Source of the DNA: Molanna angustata | Lineage: Eukaryota > Arthropoda > Insecta > Trichoptera > Molannidae | Length of the DNA stretch: 64,000 nt | Direction: 5' to 3' | Assembly: GCA_963576475.1 (NCBI GenBank) | Contig: OY754970.1 | Coordinates: 35,032,619-35,096,618, forward strand | Shown here: positions 63,860 to 64,000 of the stretch, piece by piece | How positions within the stretch are numbered: the first letter of the stretch is position 1 | Layout of the letters: each line of letters begins with the position of its first letter | Notes under the pieces: generated by a model | The model's input: only the letters and a program-made list of their open reading frames with translations | Told to the model about the DNA's origin: nothing | Databases searched by the model: none | Translations under genes and position numbers: made by a program

Positions 63860-64000
63860 TGGTTTAGTTTTTTAAAAAGATTTTGGGCGTTGATTCAGTC
63901 TTTGTAAAAATGATTTTGGGCGTTGATTTAGTTTTTTTTTAAATTTTGGGCGTTTATTCAGTTTTTAAAAATATTTTGGGCGCTGATTTAGTTTTTCAAA
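63860..64000. repeat. tandem array of 30-33-bp units, running off the window
   Basis: TTTTGGGCGTTGATTCAGT-type units start at 63881, 63914, 63944 and 63974, with a weaker half unit before them. Each has a variable T/A run before the next TTTTGGGCG. The array is cut by the window end. Confidence 0.85.

Overview
This is a piece of an animal nuclear genome, very AT-rich and packed with decayed transposable elements. The mix points to an insect, most likely a moth or butterfly (Lepidoptera): several RTE-type LINE families ending in GAAGAA, GATGAT or TATG repeats, CR1/L2/Jockey-like LINEs with ATT or AAATA tails, a tRNA-headed SINE, many palindromic MITEs and a Penelope-like relic. The assignment rests on repeat style, not on a host gene. 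I found no host protein-coding gene I can name and no rRNA, functional tRNA or CRISPR. The window reads as intergenic or deep-intron sequence. The best hint of host transcription is a weak candidate promoter and first exon on the minus strand near 35.9-36.0 kb.

Layout. 0-5 kb: a SINE-like repeat with an RTE-like 3' end, a 202-bp perfect palindrome, a tRNA-derived SINE, two abutting palindromic MITEs and two LINE C-terminal fragments. 5-15.5 kb: a composite foldback element (6606-7345) containing a 369-bp palindrome, a large GT microsatellite, and a degenerate tandem array (14.0-15.4 kb) into which a second copy of the foldback family and an RTE LINE have inserted, each with target duplications. 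16-18.3 kb: a 5'-truncated LINE with a 598-codon open frame and a 9-bp target duplication. 19.5-23.4 kb: hairpin-ended element, LINE fragment, and a 655-bp TTAA-flanked full-length inverted repeat. 25-27.7 kb: the best-preserved element, a CR1/Jockey-like LINE with an open 773-codon frame. 28.4-29.1 kb: two SINEs in inverted orientation. 30-34.9 kb: LINE and RTE fragments, then a TIR element with a 9-bp duplication enclosing an RTE coding fragment. 35-41 kb: hammerhead-like motif, candidate promoter, hairpin-ended elements, and an RTE-tailed retrocopy of an unidentified coding fragment. 44.9-46.6 kb: two large foldback elements in inverted orientation. 47.2-49 kb: LINE fragment next to a long TTTA microsatellite. 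49-64 kb: many RTE fragments (some tail to tail), a SINE carrying an internal 32-bp minisatellite, a second TTAA element, a Penelope GIY-YIG relic, and a 30-33-bp tandem array that runs off the end.

How the parts relate: the LINEs supply reverse transcriptase; the SINEs and SINE-like repeats carry 3' ends resembling the RTE LINEs, which fits mobilisation in trans; the MITEs and foldbacks are non-autonomous. The most interesting material is (i) the foldback family at 6.6, 14.2, 44.9 and 46.1 kb, with direct repeats of 9-14 bp, one copy checked against related repeat units lacking it; (ii) the TIR element at 34149-34856 enclosing an RTE fragment; and (iii) hammerhead-like cores beside Penelope-like sequence. 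All boundaries were read by eye and no search was run.
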